This document shows positions 30,550 through 37,739 of a stretch of 64,000 nt of DNA, piece after piece. Position numbers and translations under genes: made by a program. Source of the stretch: Streptosporangium violaceochromogenes (GTDB lineage: Bacteria; Actinomycetota; Actinomycetes; Streptosporangiales; Streptosporangiaceae); contig NZ_BNBB01000024.1 of NCBI RefSeq assembly GCF_014654615.1, positions 1-64,000 of the forward strand, written 5' to 3'. Under the pieces are notes generated by a model. That model made no database searches. It saw only the letters and a program-made list of their open reading frames with translations, and was not told the DNA's origin. Each line of letters opens with the position of its first letter. Position 1 is the first letter of the stretch.

Positions 30550-31562
30550 CCACCACGGCCGAGGCGATCGCGCTGGTCTCCGCGGCCCGCACGGCCGAAG
30601 ATCTCTTCGACCCCGCCTCGGGAGACCCTCCGAAGCAGACGTACCGGCGGCTGGCGCGGCTGCTCCACCCCGACCTCGCACCCGGCCCGCAGGCCGCCGC
30701 CTCCTTCGCCAAGCTGGCCCGCCTCTGGGCGGCGTACGGCACAGACACGGGAACGGGCACCGGCACGGGCGCCGCGGGGGCGGCCCGCGCCGGGGAGCCC
30801 GAGACGGTGATCACCACCCGGCGCGGCACCCACCGGGCCGGCCCGCTGCTGCGCCGGGGCGCCACGGCCCTGCTGTACGAAAGCGGCGACGGCGCGCTGC
30901 TCAAGCTCCCGCGTGCCCACACCGACAACGACCTCATGCGGCGCGAGGCGGAAGCGCTCACGACCATGGAGCGCGAGGGCGACTCGCTCCTGCTGCCCTA
31001 CGTACCGCGGCTGCTCGACACCTTCCGGCATCGCTCCGACGGGGTCGAGCGGCAGGTCAACGTGATCAGCCGGGTGCCGGAGGGGTTCGTCAGCCTGACG
31101 GAGATCACACGGCGGCGGCTCATCCTCGACCCCCGGGACGCGGCGTGGATCTGGCGGCGGCTGCTGGTCGCGATCGGGGCGGCGCACCGGGCCGGGGTGG
31201 TGCACGGCGCGGTGTTCGGCCACCACGTGCTGGTGCACCCGATCGATCACGGCCTGGTGCTCGTCGACTGGAGCCAGTCGGTCCCGCTCGGCACTCCGCT
31301 GACCGTCCTCGTGGCCCGGCACCGCGACGACTACCCGCCCGAGGTCTTCGCCGCGAAGCCCGCGACCGCGGCCCTCGACATCCACCTCGCCACCCGGTGT
31401 GTCGCCTCCCTCATGGGCGAGCGGATCCCCGCCGCGATCCGCCATTTCCTCCGGGGAAGCCTGATCAGCCCGCCCGGCGACGCCTGGCGGCTCCTCGCCG
31501 AGCTCGACGACCTGCTCGACGACCTCTACGGGCCCAGGAAGTACCGGCCCCTTCACCTCTGA
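30546..31562 (+). CDS. J-domain/protein pseudokinase fusion
   Basis: A 338-residue protein. Residues about 28-70 form a J-domain-like helical hairpin with the HPD motif at 41-43 (RLARLLHPDLAPG). A Gly-Thr linker (TGTGTGTG) leads to a kinase-like domain (about 90-330). The beta-3 lysine is in GALLKLPRA and a helix-C glutamate in MRREAEALT. The catalytic loop is HRAGVVHGAVFGHHVLV, in which the usual HGD/HRD aspartate is alanine, and the DFG position reads VDWSQS. It is therefore probably a pseudokinase or an unconventional kinase. A GTG start overlaps the NUDIX gene. The VWA gene follows 21 bases downstream. A chaperone-linked or scaffold role is inference. Confidence 0.78.
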   Translation: MTTTAEAIALVSAARTAEDLFDPASGDPPKQTYRRLARLLHPDLAPGPQAAASFAKLARLWAAYGTDTGTGTGTGAAGAARAGEPETVITTRRGTHRAGPLLRRGATALLYESGDGALLKLPRAHTDNDLMRREAEALTTMEREGDSLLLPYVPRLLDTFRHRSDGVERQVNVISRVPEGFVSLTEITRRRLILDPRDAAWIWRRLLVAIGAAHRAGVVHGAVFGHHVLVHPIDHGLVLVDWSQSVPLGTPLTVLVARHRDDYPPEVFAAKPATAALDIHLATRCVASLMGERIPAAIRHFLRGSLISPPGDAWRLLAELDDLLDDLYGPRKYRPLHL

Positions 31563-31583
31563 CACACACGCAGGAGAACCCCC

Positions 31584-32546
31584 ATGGGAAGCGGCATCTG
31601 GTCCACCGACGTCTACGCCGCCGCCGCGAGCTACCGCGCGGCCGACGGCACCGGCCCCTTCGCCCACAGCGACGGCGGCGCGCGCGCCGTGCACGACGCC
31701 CTCAGCCCGTACGGCGTGGCGGTCCGCGAGAGCCGCGACTCCGCCGAACACCCCGAGACGCTGGCCATCGCCGTCCTGTTCGACGTGACCGGCTCCATGC
31801 GCGGGGTGCCCCGCGCGCTCCAGAGCAGGCTGCCCGACCTGCTCGGGCTGCTGCTCCGCAAGGGCTACGCCGCCCACCCGCAGATCCTCTTCGGCGCGAT
31901 CGGCGACGCCACCTGCGACAGGGCCCCGCTGCAGATCGGCCAGTTCGAGTCCGACAACCGGATGGACGACGACCTCGGCAGGATCCTGCTGGAGGGCGGG
32001 GGCGGCGGCCAGATGACGGAGTCGTACGAGCTGGCGATGTACTTCATGGCCAGGCACACCTCGATCGACTGCTTCGAGCGGCGGGGGCACCGGGGGTACC
32101 TGTTCGTCATCGGCGACGAGACGCCGTACCCGAAGGTCAAGCGCCGGGAGGTCGAGGGGGTGATCGGCGACCGGATCGGGCGGGACATCCCGACCAGGGA
32201 CATCGTCGCCGAGCTGACCCGGGCCTACGACGTCTACTACATCCTGCCCACCGGGGCGGGCCACGGGGGCGACCGCCGGGTGCTGGCCGCCTGGCGGGAA
32301 CTGCTCGGCCAGAACGTGCTCGAACTGGACGACCTGGACGCGGTCTGCGAGACCGTCGCGCTCACCGTCGGCCTCGGCGAGGGCGCCGTCGACCTGGACG
32401 AGGGGCTGGACGACCTCGCCGAGTTCGGTTCGACCGCCGGGGAGGCGGTGGGGAAGGCGCTGGCCAGGCTGGAGCGGCGCACGCTCGTGGTGTCCGAGGG
32501 GCTCGGCGCCGACGGTGACGGCGGCAGCGGGGTGATCCGGCTGTGA
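31584..32546 (+). CDS. VWA domain protein
   Basis: A 320-residue soluble protein. The von Willebrand factor A domain starts around residue 60. The MIDAS motif DVTGSM places Asp67, Thr69 and Ser71 (a DxTxS variant) for metal binding, and the downstream MIDAS threonine may be in GGGGQMTESYELAM. YLFVIGDETPYP forms a later strand and loop. No signal peptide or membrane helix is visible, so it is cytoplasmic, unlike adhesin-type VWA proteins. CAGGAG lies 8 bases ahead of the ATG. It is the third gene of the NUDIX, J/pseudokinase, VWA, PurA-like set. VWA proteins often nucleate multiprotein complexes with MoxR-like or kinase-like partners; its partner here is probably the pseudokinase. Confidence 0.85.
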   Translation: MGSGIWSTDVYAAAASYRAADGTGPFAHSDGGARAVHDALSPYGVAVRESRDSAEHPETLAIAVLFDVTGSMRGVPRALQSRLPDLLGLLLRKGYAAHPQILFGAIGDATCDRAPLQIGQFESDNRMDDDLGRILLEGGGGGQMTESYELAMYFMARHTSIDCFERRGHRGYLFVIGDETPYPKVKRREVEGVIGDRIGRDIPTRDIVAELTRAYDVYYILPTGAGHGGDRRVLAAWRELLGQNVLELDDLDAVCETVALTVGLGEGAVDLDEGLDDLAEFGSTAGEAVGKALARLERRTLVVSEGLGADGDGGSGVIRL

Positions 32547-32615
32547 CCCCCTCCGCGCCGCTCTCCGCGCCGCCCTCTGGGACGGCCGCGCGGCGGGCGT
32601 CGGACGGGGTGACCG

Positions 32616-33830
32616 GTGCGTGAGCATGTGATCGTCACCGACCTCGGGTACGGCGACGCGGGCAAGGGCACGGTCGTCGACTGGCTCTGCGCCCAGGGAC
32701 CGGTGCGGGCGGTGGTGCGGTTCAACGGGGGCGCGCAGGCGGCGCACAACGTCGTCCTGCCCGACGGACGGCACCACACGTTCTCCCAGTTCGGCTCGGG
32801 GACGTTCCGGGGGGTTCCCACCCATCTGTCGCGGTTCGTGGTGGTGGACCCGTTCGCCCTGGCCGCCGAGGCCGCGCACCTCCTCCGGTGCGGGGTGCCG
32901 GACCCGTTCGGGCTGCTCACCGTGGACCGCGACGCCCTGCTCGCCACGCCGTACCACGCGGCGGCGGGGCGGGCGCGGGAGGTGGCGCGCGGCGCGGACC
33001 GGCACGGGTCGTGCGGGATGGGAGTCGGCGCGGCCATGGCCTACGCGCTGGAGCACCCGGATCTCGCGCCGACGGCCGGCGACTGCGCGAGCCCCGGGCG
33101 GCTGGCCGTCCGGCTGCGGGCGCTCCGCGAGACGCTGGGGGCGGGCGGGCCGCCGGTGGAGGACTGCGTCGCGGCCTACCGGGCGTTCGCCGAGCGGGTG
33201 ACCCTGGTGGACGCCGCGTTCACGGCCGCCCTGCCGCGCGGGGGGCCGGTGGTCTTCGAGGGGGCGCAAGGGGTGCTGCTCGACGAGTGGCACGGTTTCC
33301 ACCCCTACACGACCTGGAGCACGACGACCTTCTCCAACGCGCTGGCGCTGCTCGACGGGGCGCCCGCCGTACGGCTGGGCGTGCTGCGCACCTACACCCC
33401 CCGGCACGGGCCCGGCCCGCTGGTCACCGAGGACCCGTCGCTCGGGCTCGACGAGGCCCACAACACGACGGGTCCCTGGCAGGGGCCGTTCAGGACAGGC
33501 CACTTCGACGCGGTGGCCCACCGTTACGCGCTGGCGGTCGCCGGAGGGGCCGACGCCCTCGCGCTCACCCATCTGGACGCGCCGGTGTCGCGGATGTGCG
33601 TCTCCTACGACATCGGCGAGCTGCCGGTGGGCCCGGCGGGCGACCTCGGCGGGCAGGCCGCGCTGACGGGGCGGCTGCTGGGGGCGCGCCCGCGCTACGC
33701 GGACGGCGTCGACGACTGGCCGGCGGCGGTGGCCGAGGCGCTCGGGGTGCCGGTGTGCCTGGGGTCGCGGGGGCCCACCGCAACCGACAAAACCCGTCTC
33801 GGTAGTGTGATCGCCCCGGAAAGGGTATGA
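32616..33830 (+). CDS. Divergent adenylosuccinate synthetase paralogue
   Basis: A 404-residue protein of the PurA fold, shorter than housekeeping PurA (about 430). The phosphate loop GYGDAGKG keeps the catalytic Asp14 (PurA GDEGKGK), and His44 is retained in NGGAQAAHN. VVFEGAQGVLLDEWHG matches the PurA FEGAQGTLLDIDHG. However, the aspartate/IMP-binding loop TTGRRRRTGWLD of PurA is replaced at about residues 284-298 by TTGPWQGPFRTGHFD, removing most of the arginines. An altered second substrate or nucleotide is therefore likely. It starts with GTG 32616 and lies 69 bases after the VWA gene. It is unlikely to be the organism's PurA. Product unknown. Confidence 0.82.
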   Translation: MREHVIVTDLGYGDAGKGTVVDWLCAQGPVRAVVRFNGGAQAAHNVVLPDGRHHTFSQFGSGTFRGVPTHLSRFVVVDPFALAAEAAHLLRCGVPDPFGLLTVDRDALLATPYHAAAGRAREVARGADRHGSCGMGVGAAMAYALEHPDLAPTAGDCASPGRLAVRLRALRETLGAGGPPVEDCVAAYRAFAERVTLVDAAFTAALPRGGPVVFEGAQGVLLDEWHGFHPYTTWSTTTFSNALALLDGAPAVRLGVLRTYTPRHGPGPLVTEDPSLGLDEAHNTTGPWQGPFRTGHFDAVAHRYALAVAGGADALALTHLDAPVSRMCVSYDIGELPVGPAGDLGGQAALTGRLLGARPRYADGVDDWPAAVAEALGVPVCLGSRGPTATDKTRLGSVIAPERV

Positions 33831-33882
33831 CCCTTCACGTGGGCTCTGTTTGCCTGGCCATTAACCTCGTCGGGAGGAAACG

Positions 33883-34104
33883 ATGGGTGTCGGAGTCAGT
33901 ATTTTCTTCCTCACGCTCGGCGCCATCCTCCGGTTCGCCATCGAGCCCGACGTACTGGGCAGGAACGTGCACATCGACGTCATCGGCGTGATCTTCATGA
34001 TCGTCGGGGCCGTCGGCGTCGTGCTGAGCATCGTGCTTGGCGCCCGTCAGGGCCATACGTCGGACGAGCGCCTGATGCACCGGGAGAACCACCCGGAGGA
34101 GTGA
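33883..34104 (+). CDS. DUF6458-like small membrane protein
   Basis: A 73-residue protein with two membrane helices (VGVSIFFLTLGAILRFAI and VIGVIFMIVGAVGVVLSIVL) joined by a short loop (EPDVLGRNVHIDVIG). This is the arrangement of the small actinomycete DUF6458 proteins. The C-terminal tail is charged (SDERLMHRENHPEE) and should face the cytoplasm. GGGAGGAAACG before the ATG gives a strong start. It is a single-gene unit between the PurA-like gene and a minus-strand Dabb gene. Function unknown. Confidence 0.8.
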   Translation: MGVGVSIFFLTLGAILRFAIEPDVLGRNVHIDVIGVIFMIVGAVGVVLSIVLGARQGHTSDERLMHRENHPEE

Positions 34105-34135
34105 CGCCGCGGGCGGGGCGTGGCGTGGCGGGCGG

Positions 34136-34429
34136 TCAGCAGGCGAACTGAACGGCCGCCCGCGACGCCAGGATGGGCTTGATGAAGCGGGTGATCACGG
34201 CCTGGTGCGCCGGGTGGTCACGGTAGGTCAGATAGTCCTCGACGCCGTCGAAGTCCGCGACGACCGCGAACTCGTGGTTGCCGGGGTTCACCTTCGCGTC
34301 CGGGCCGACGGCGTAGGCGCGGATCTCCGGAATGATCCCCGGCAGCGCGCGGAGTTCGGTCGCGACCGCGTCCCTCTGCTCGTCGGTGGCCTCCTCGGCC
34401 CAGGTGAACAGCACGACATGCCGGAACAT
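34136..34429 (-). CDS. Dabb (stress-responsive A/B barrel) domain protein
   Basis: A 97-residue single-domain protein of the dimeric alpha/beta barrel family. MFRHVVLFTWAEEATDEQRD is the classic Dabb N-terminus. HEFAVVADFDGVEDYLTYRD with HPAHQAVITRFIKPIL completes the fold. Such proteins are found in stress-response and polyketide-cyclase-like contexts, and many have no known substrate. I start it at ATG 34429, which has GAAGGGAAG ahead, and discard a longer in-frame version. It is transcribed alone on the minus strand. Confidence 0.88.
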   Translation of the reverse strand: MFRHVVLFTWAEEATDEQRDAVATELRALPGIIPEIRAYAVGPDAKVNPGNHEFAVVADFDGVEDYLTYRDHPAHQAVITRFIKPILASRAAVQFAC

Positions 34430-34581
34430 GGTCTTCCCTTCGTTGAGTGCCCCGCCAGCGTACGGCTCCGCCCCCGAGGGAATCGAGGGGCGGGTGCCGG
34501 GTGACATTCAGGATAGTGAGAGAGTTTCGTCCGAAAATGTCACCGTATGGATCATTTATTTCTTATTTATACACGTCTGTG

Positions 34582-34678
34582 GTGCTTTGCCAAAGTATAA
34601 GTGCTTTGCGGTGTCGAGGTAGATGCGTCTCCTGCGATGTTTGGGGTGTTCGGGTCCCAGAGGACGGATCGGTCCTCT
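34582..34678. promoter_or_regulatory. Upstream region of the Cys/Trp-rich peptide gene
   Basis: GTGCTTTGC is repeated directly at 34582-34590 and 34601-34609, around a TATAAG hexamer (34596-34601) that could be a -10. AGAGGAC/GTCCTCT (34659-34678) forms a 7-base-pair hairpin about 20 bases before the start codon. The region is unusually AT-rich for this genome. Confidence 0.4.
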
Positions 34679-34697
34679 CGTGAAACCGGAGGAGCGC

Positions 34698-34988
34698 ATG
34701 AAAACGAAGACCGCCGCGTCGTTCGTCGCGAGCACCATGGGCGCGGGCCTCATCGCCGGAGCCCTCATGGCGGCCCCGGCCGAGGCCATGACCTCGGCGA
34801 AGACGACGGCTCCCGTCGTCCAGAGCGTCGGCAACACCACCTTCGCCACCTGCTGCGGCTGTGGCTGGCGACGGCGCTGCTGTCGCTGCGCCCGCTGTGG
34901 CTGCGGGTGGCGCAGCGGCTGCGGGTGGCGCGGCGGCTGCGGCTGGCGGAGTAGCTGGCGCTGGAGCAGCTGGGAAAGCTGGTGGTAG
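34698..34988 (+). CDS. Secreted Cys/Trp/Gly/Arg-rich small peptide
   Basis: A 96-residue protein. GGAGGAGCG precedes the ATG and a clear signal peptide ends near residue 30 (GALMAAPAEA). After a 20-residue linker, residues 52-96 hold ten Cys and nine Trp. Units such as CGCGWR, SGCGWR and GGCGWR are repeated, ending in a Trp-rich tail (SSWESWW). The Cys spacing is irregular (CC, CxC, CC, CxC). I do not recognise the family. Possible roles are metal binding, a disulfide-rich antimicrobial or surface peptide, or a modified peptide precursor, though no modification enzymes are adjacent. The frame is supported by the start site and signal peptide, but the repeat composition leaves some doubt. Confidence 0.66.
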   Translation: MKTKTAASFVASTMGAGLIAGALMAAPAEAMTSAKTTAPVVQSVGNTTFATCCGCGWRRRCCRCARCGCGWRSGCGWRGGCGWRSSWRWSSWESWW

Positions 34989-35319
34989 GTCGCGAGACGA
35001 CGGACCCTTCACCGGTGAGACGGAACGGCGACCGGAAAATCAGGACGACGACCGGAGTGAGATTGCCTTTCCCGCTCAACGCGCCCGGATGAAACCGGGC
35101 CGGGAAAAAGCGGGGGCTCCTTTCCGAGCCCCTCTCCCGGAGAGAACGAGCGGGGCCGATCCCGCCCGACGGTAAGCCCGCCCCTCTCCAGGGGGCGGGT
35201 TTACCGCGTCATCGGCGGTCTCGGCGGTCTCAAGGTCCCCGGGCTCCCCTCGGGTCCCCGGTCCCCGGTCCCACGGCTCAGGGGGCCCGGGGTTCCCGAC
35301 GGCCCCGGTGGTCCCGCCG
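34989..35319. other. Multi-hairpin intergenic region
   Basis: No gene is visible. Hairpins occur at about 35088-35105 (GCCCGG/CCGGGC) and 35113-35132 (GGGGCTC/GAGCCCC), with a strong one at 35171-35205. They probably terminate both the peptide gene and the convergent E2 gene. Confidence 0.5.
35171..35205. terminator. Terminator between convergent genes
   Basis: GGTAAGCCCGCCCC pairs with GGGGCGGGTTTACC (14 base pairs, one wobble) across a 7-base loop. It lies about 115 bases beyond the stop of the minus-strand E2 gene. Confidence 0.75.
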
Positions 35320-36738
35320 TCAGTGCCAGGCGAGCATGCGAAGGGGGTCCTCCAGCATGGCCCCCACGTCGCGCAGGAAAAGCGAGCCGAGCTCGCCGTC
35401 CACGACTCGGTGGTCGAACGAGAGCGCGAGCGTGCACACCTTGCGCGGCACGATCTGCCCGTCCACCACCCACGGCAGATCCCTGATCCGGCCGAAGGCG
35501 AGAATGGCCGACTCACCCGGGTTGAGGATCGGGGTTCCGGCGTCCACCCCGAACACGCCCACGTTGGTGATCGTGATCGTGCCGCCGGCCATGTCGGCGG
35601 GCTGGGTACGGCCCGCCCTGGCCGTCTCGGCGAGGGCTCCGAGGGCACCGGCGAGCCGCGGCAGGGAGAGGGCCTGGGCGTCCTTGACGTTGGGGACGAG
35701 CAGGCCCCGCGGGGTGGCGGCGGCGATGCCCAGGTTCACGCGGCGCCTGACCACGATCTCCTGTGCCTCCTCGTCCCACGACGAGTTGATCATCGGGTGG
35801 CGGCGGACGGCCACGAGTACCGCCTTGGCGACCAGGAGCAGCGGCGAGACCTTGACCTCGGCGAAGTCGGGAAGCCGCCGGAGCCGCTCGACCGCCTCCG
35901 TGGTCCCGGTCGCGTCCACCTGGAGGAACTCGGTGACGTGCGGCGCGGTGAACGCCGAGGCGACCATCGCCTGGGCGGTCGACTTCCGTACCCCCCTGAC
36001 GGGGATCCGCTCCTCCTCGATCCCCTCGGCCCGTTCGGCGCCCTCGGTCCACGCGGGAGCGGCGGCGGCCGGGGCGAGGGCCGCGCGCACGTCCTCCCGG
36101 GTGATCGTCCCCCGAGGGCCCGACCCGGTCAGCGTGGACAGGTCGACCCCGAGATCCTTGGCCAACTTCCGCACCGGGGGCTTGGCCGACACGGTCTCCG
36201 GGCCGGCCGTCCCCGCGCCGGGCTCCGGCCGAGCCCCCGCGCCCTCGGGGGCGGCCGCCGGCCGCGCGGCGACCCCGTTGTTCCGGACGGCCCCCCGGCC
36301 CGGCGCTCCGGCGGAGGGTTCGGCCTGGGGGGCGGGAGCGGCCGGCGACGGCTTGCGGGGGCGGCGCCTGACCGCGCCCGGCTTGACCCCGTACCCCACC
36401 AGGACCGGCCGGCGCTTCTCCTGCGCCGGGCGCGGCACCAGGTCGTCGGCCAGGGCCTCGCGGTCCCCGGCGCCCTCCCCTCCCCGCCCGGCGGCGGGGG
36501 CCGTGCCGTCGTCGACGGAGATGATCGGCCTGCCGACGTCGACGGTCTCGCCCTCCTCGGCCATCAGGGCGGCCACGACTCCCTCGAAGGGGGACGGCAG
36601 CTCCACGACGGCCTTGGCGGTCTCGATCTCCACGATGATCTGGTTGATCGTGACCGGGTCGCCCGGCTTCACACGCCACCGGACGATCTCGGCCTCGGTC
36701 AGCCCCTCCCCGACGTCGGGAAGCCTGAACTCCTTCAT
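35320..36738 (-). CDS. bkdC: 2-oxoacid dehydrogenase E2 (dihydrolipoamide acyltransferase)
   Basis: A 472-residue acyltransferase. The lipoyl domain covers residues 1-75 with the lipoylated Lys42 (EIETAKAVVEL). A long Pro/Ala/Gly linker follows. The E3/E1-binding domain is at about 185-220 (VRKLAKDLGVDLSTLTGSGP). The catalytic domain at the C-terminus has His443 and Asp447 in SFDHRVVDGELG. It transfers the acyl group from lipoamide to CoA. Order E1 alpha, E1 beta, E2 without a dedicated E3 is typical of branched-chain complexes in actinomycetes, so I prefer bkd over pdh. GGGGAGG sits ahead of the ATG at 36738; an upstream in-frame extension belongs to the E1 beta gene. Confidence 0.92.
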   Translation of the reverse strand: MKEFRLPDVGEGLTEAEIVRWRVKPGDPVTINQIIVEIETAKAVVELPSPFEGVVAALMAEEGETVDVGRPIISVDDGTAPAAGRGGEGAGDREALADDLVPRPAQEKRRPVLVGYGVKPGAVRRRPRKPSPAAPAPQAEPSAGAPGRGAVRNNGVAARPAAAPEGAGARPEPGAGTAGPETVSAKPPVRKLAKDLGVDLSTLTGSGPRGTITREDVRAALAPAAAAPAWTEGAERAEGIEEERIPVRGVRKSTAQAMVASAFTAPHVTEFLQVDATGTTEAVERLRRLPDFAEVKVSPLLLVAKAVLVAVRRHPMINSSWDEEAQEIVVRRRVNLGIAAATPRGLLVPNVKDAQALSLPRLAGALGALAETARAGRTQPADMAGGTITITNVGVFGVDAGTPILNPGESAILAFGRIRDLPWVVDGQIVPRKVCTLALSFDHRVVDGELGSLFLRDVGAMLEDPLRMLAWH

Positions 36739-36755
36739 CGTCACCTCCCCCTCTC

Positions 36756-37739
36756 TCAGAACGTGAAGACGCGGTCGACGGCATCGAGGATCCGGTCCAG
36801 GTCCGGCAGGTAGTGGTCCTCCAGCCGCGAGGGGGGATAGGGCGTGGACGGACCGCCGACCCGCAGCACCGGGGCCTCCAGGTTGTAGAAGCAGCGCTCG
36901 GTGACCACGGCGGCGATCTCCCCGCCGAACCCGTTGTAGACGGGGGCCTCGTGGACCACGACGCAGCGGCCGGTCCGGGTGACCGACTCCACGACGCGCT
37001 CGGTGTCCAGCGGGCTGAGCGAGCGCAGGTCCACGACCTCCAGGGACCGGCCCTCCTCCTCGGCCGCCGCCGCGACCTCCAGGCAGGTCTTGACCATCGG
37101 CCCGTAGGCGAGCAGCGTGGCGTCGGTGCCCCGCCGTACCACCCGGGCCTGGTCGAGGGGCGTCCAGGTGGCGGGCGGCGCGGAGGTGTCGACGTCGGCC
37201 TTGTCCCAGTAGCGCCGCTTGGGCTCGAAGAAGACGACCGGGTCGTCGCAGTGGATCGCCTGCTGGATCATCGTGTAGGCGTCGGCGGGGTTGGAGCAGA
37301 TCGCGACGCGCAGCCCCGCGGTGTGGATGAAGTAGGTCTCGGGCGACTCGCTGTGGTGCTCCACCGCGCCGATGCCGCCGCCGCACGGGATCCGCACCAC
37401 GACGGGCAGCCTCAGCTTGCCCAGCGAGCGCAGGGGCATCTTGGCGAGCTGGGTGATGATCTGGTCGGCGGCGGGGAAGACGAACCCGTCGAACTGGATC
37501 TCGCAGACGGGACGGTAGCCCCGCAGCGCGAGACCGATGGCGGTCCCCACGATGCCCGACTCGGCCAGGGGGGTGTCGATGACCCGCTGCTCGCCGAAGT
37601 CCTTCTGCAGCCCGTCGGTGACCCGGAAGACGCCCCCGAGCTTGCCCACGTCCTCGCCCATGACGAGGACCTTGGGGTCGTCCTCCATCGCCTTGCGCAT
37701 GCCCTCGTTGAGCGCCTTGCCCAGCGTGAGAATCGTCAT
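36756..37739 (-). CDS. bkdB: 2-oxoacid dehydrogenase E1 beta subunit
   Basis: A 327-residue transketolase-like subunit. The pyrimidine-binding part shows VLVMGEDVGKLGGVF, DTPLAESGIVGTAIGLAL and EIQFDGFVFPAADQI. IPCGGGIGAVEHHSESPE and VFFEPKRRYW are typical of branched-chain and pyruvate E1 beta subunits. The C-terminal transketolase domain has VVDLRSLSPLDTERV and VVHEAPVYNGFGGEI. Together with E1 alpha it decarboxylates a 2-oxoacid using thiamine diphosphate. Its ATG overlaps the stop of the E1 alpha gene (ATGA), and 17 bases separate it from E2, so the three are one operon. Substrate (branched-chain acids or pyruvate) is inferred. Confidence 0.92.
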   Translation of the reverse strand: MTILTLGKALNEGMRKAMEDDPKVLVMGEDVGKLGGVFRVTDGLQKDFGEQRVIDTPLAESGIVGTAIGLALRGYRPVCEIQFDGFVFPAADQIITQLAKMPLRSLGKLRLPVVVRIPCGGGIGAVEHHSESPETYFIHTAGLRVAICSNPADAYTMIQQAIHCDDPVVFFEPKRRYWDKADVDTSAPPATWTPLDQARVVRRGTDATLLAYGPMVKTCLEVAAAAEEEGRSLEVVDLRSLSPLDTERVVESVTRTGRCVVVHEAPVYNGFGGEIAAVVTERCFYNLEAPVLRVGGPSTPYPPSRLEDHYLPDLDRILDAVDRVFTF

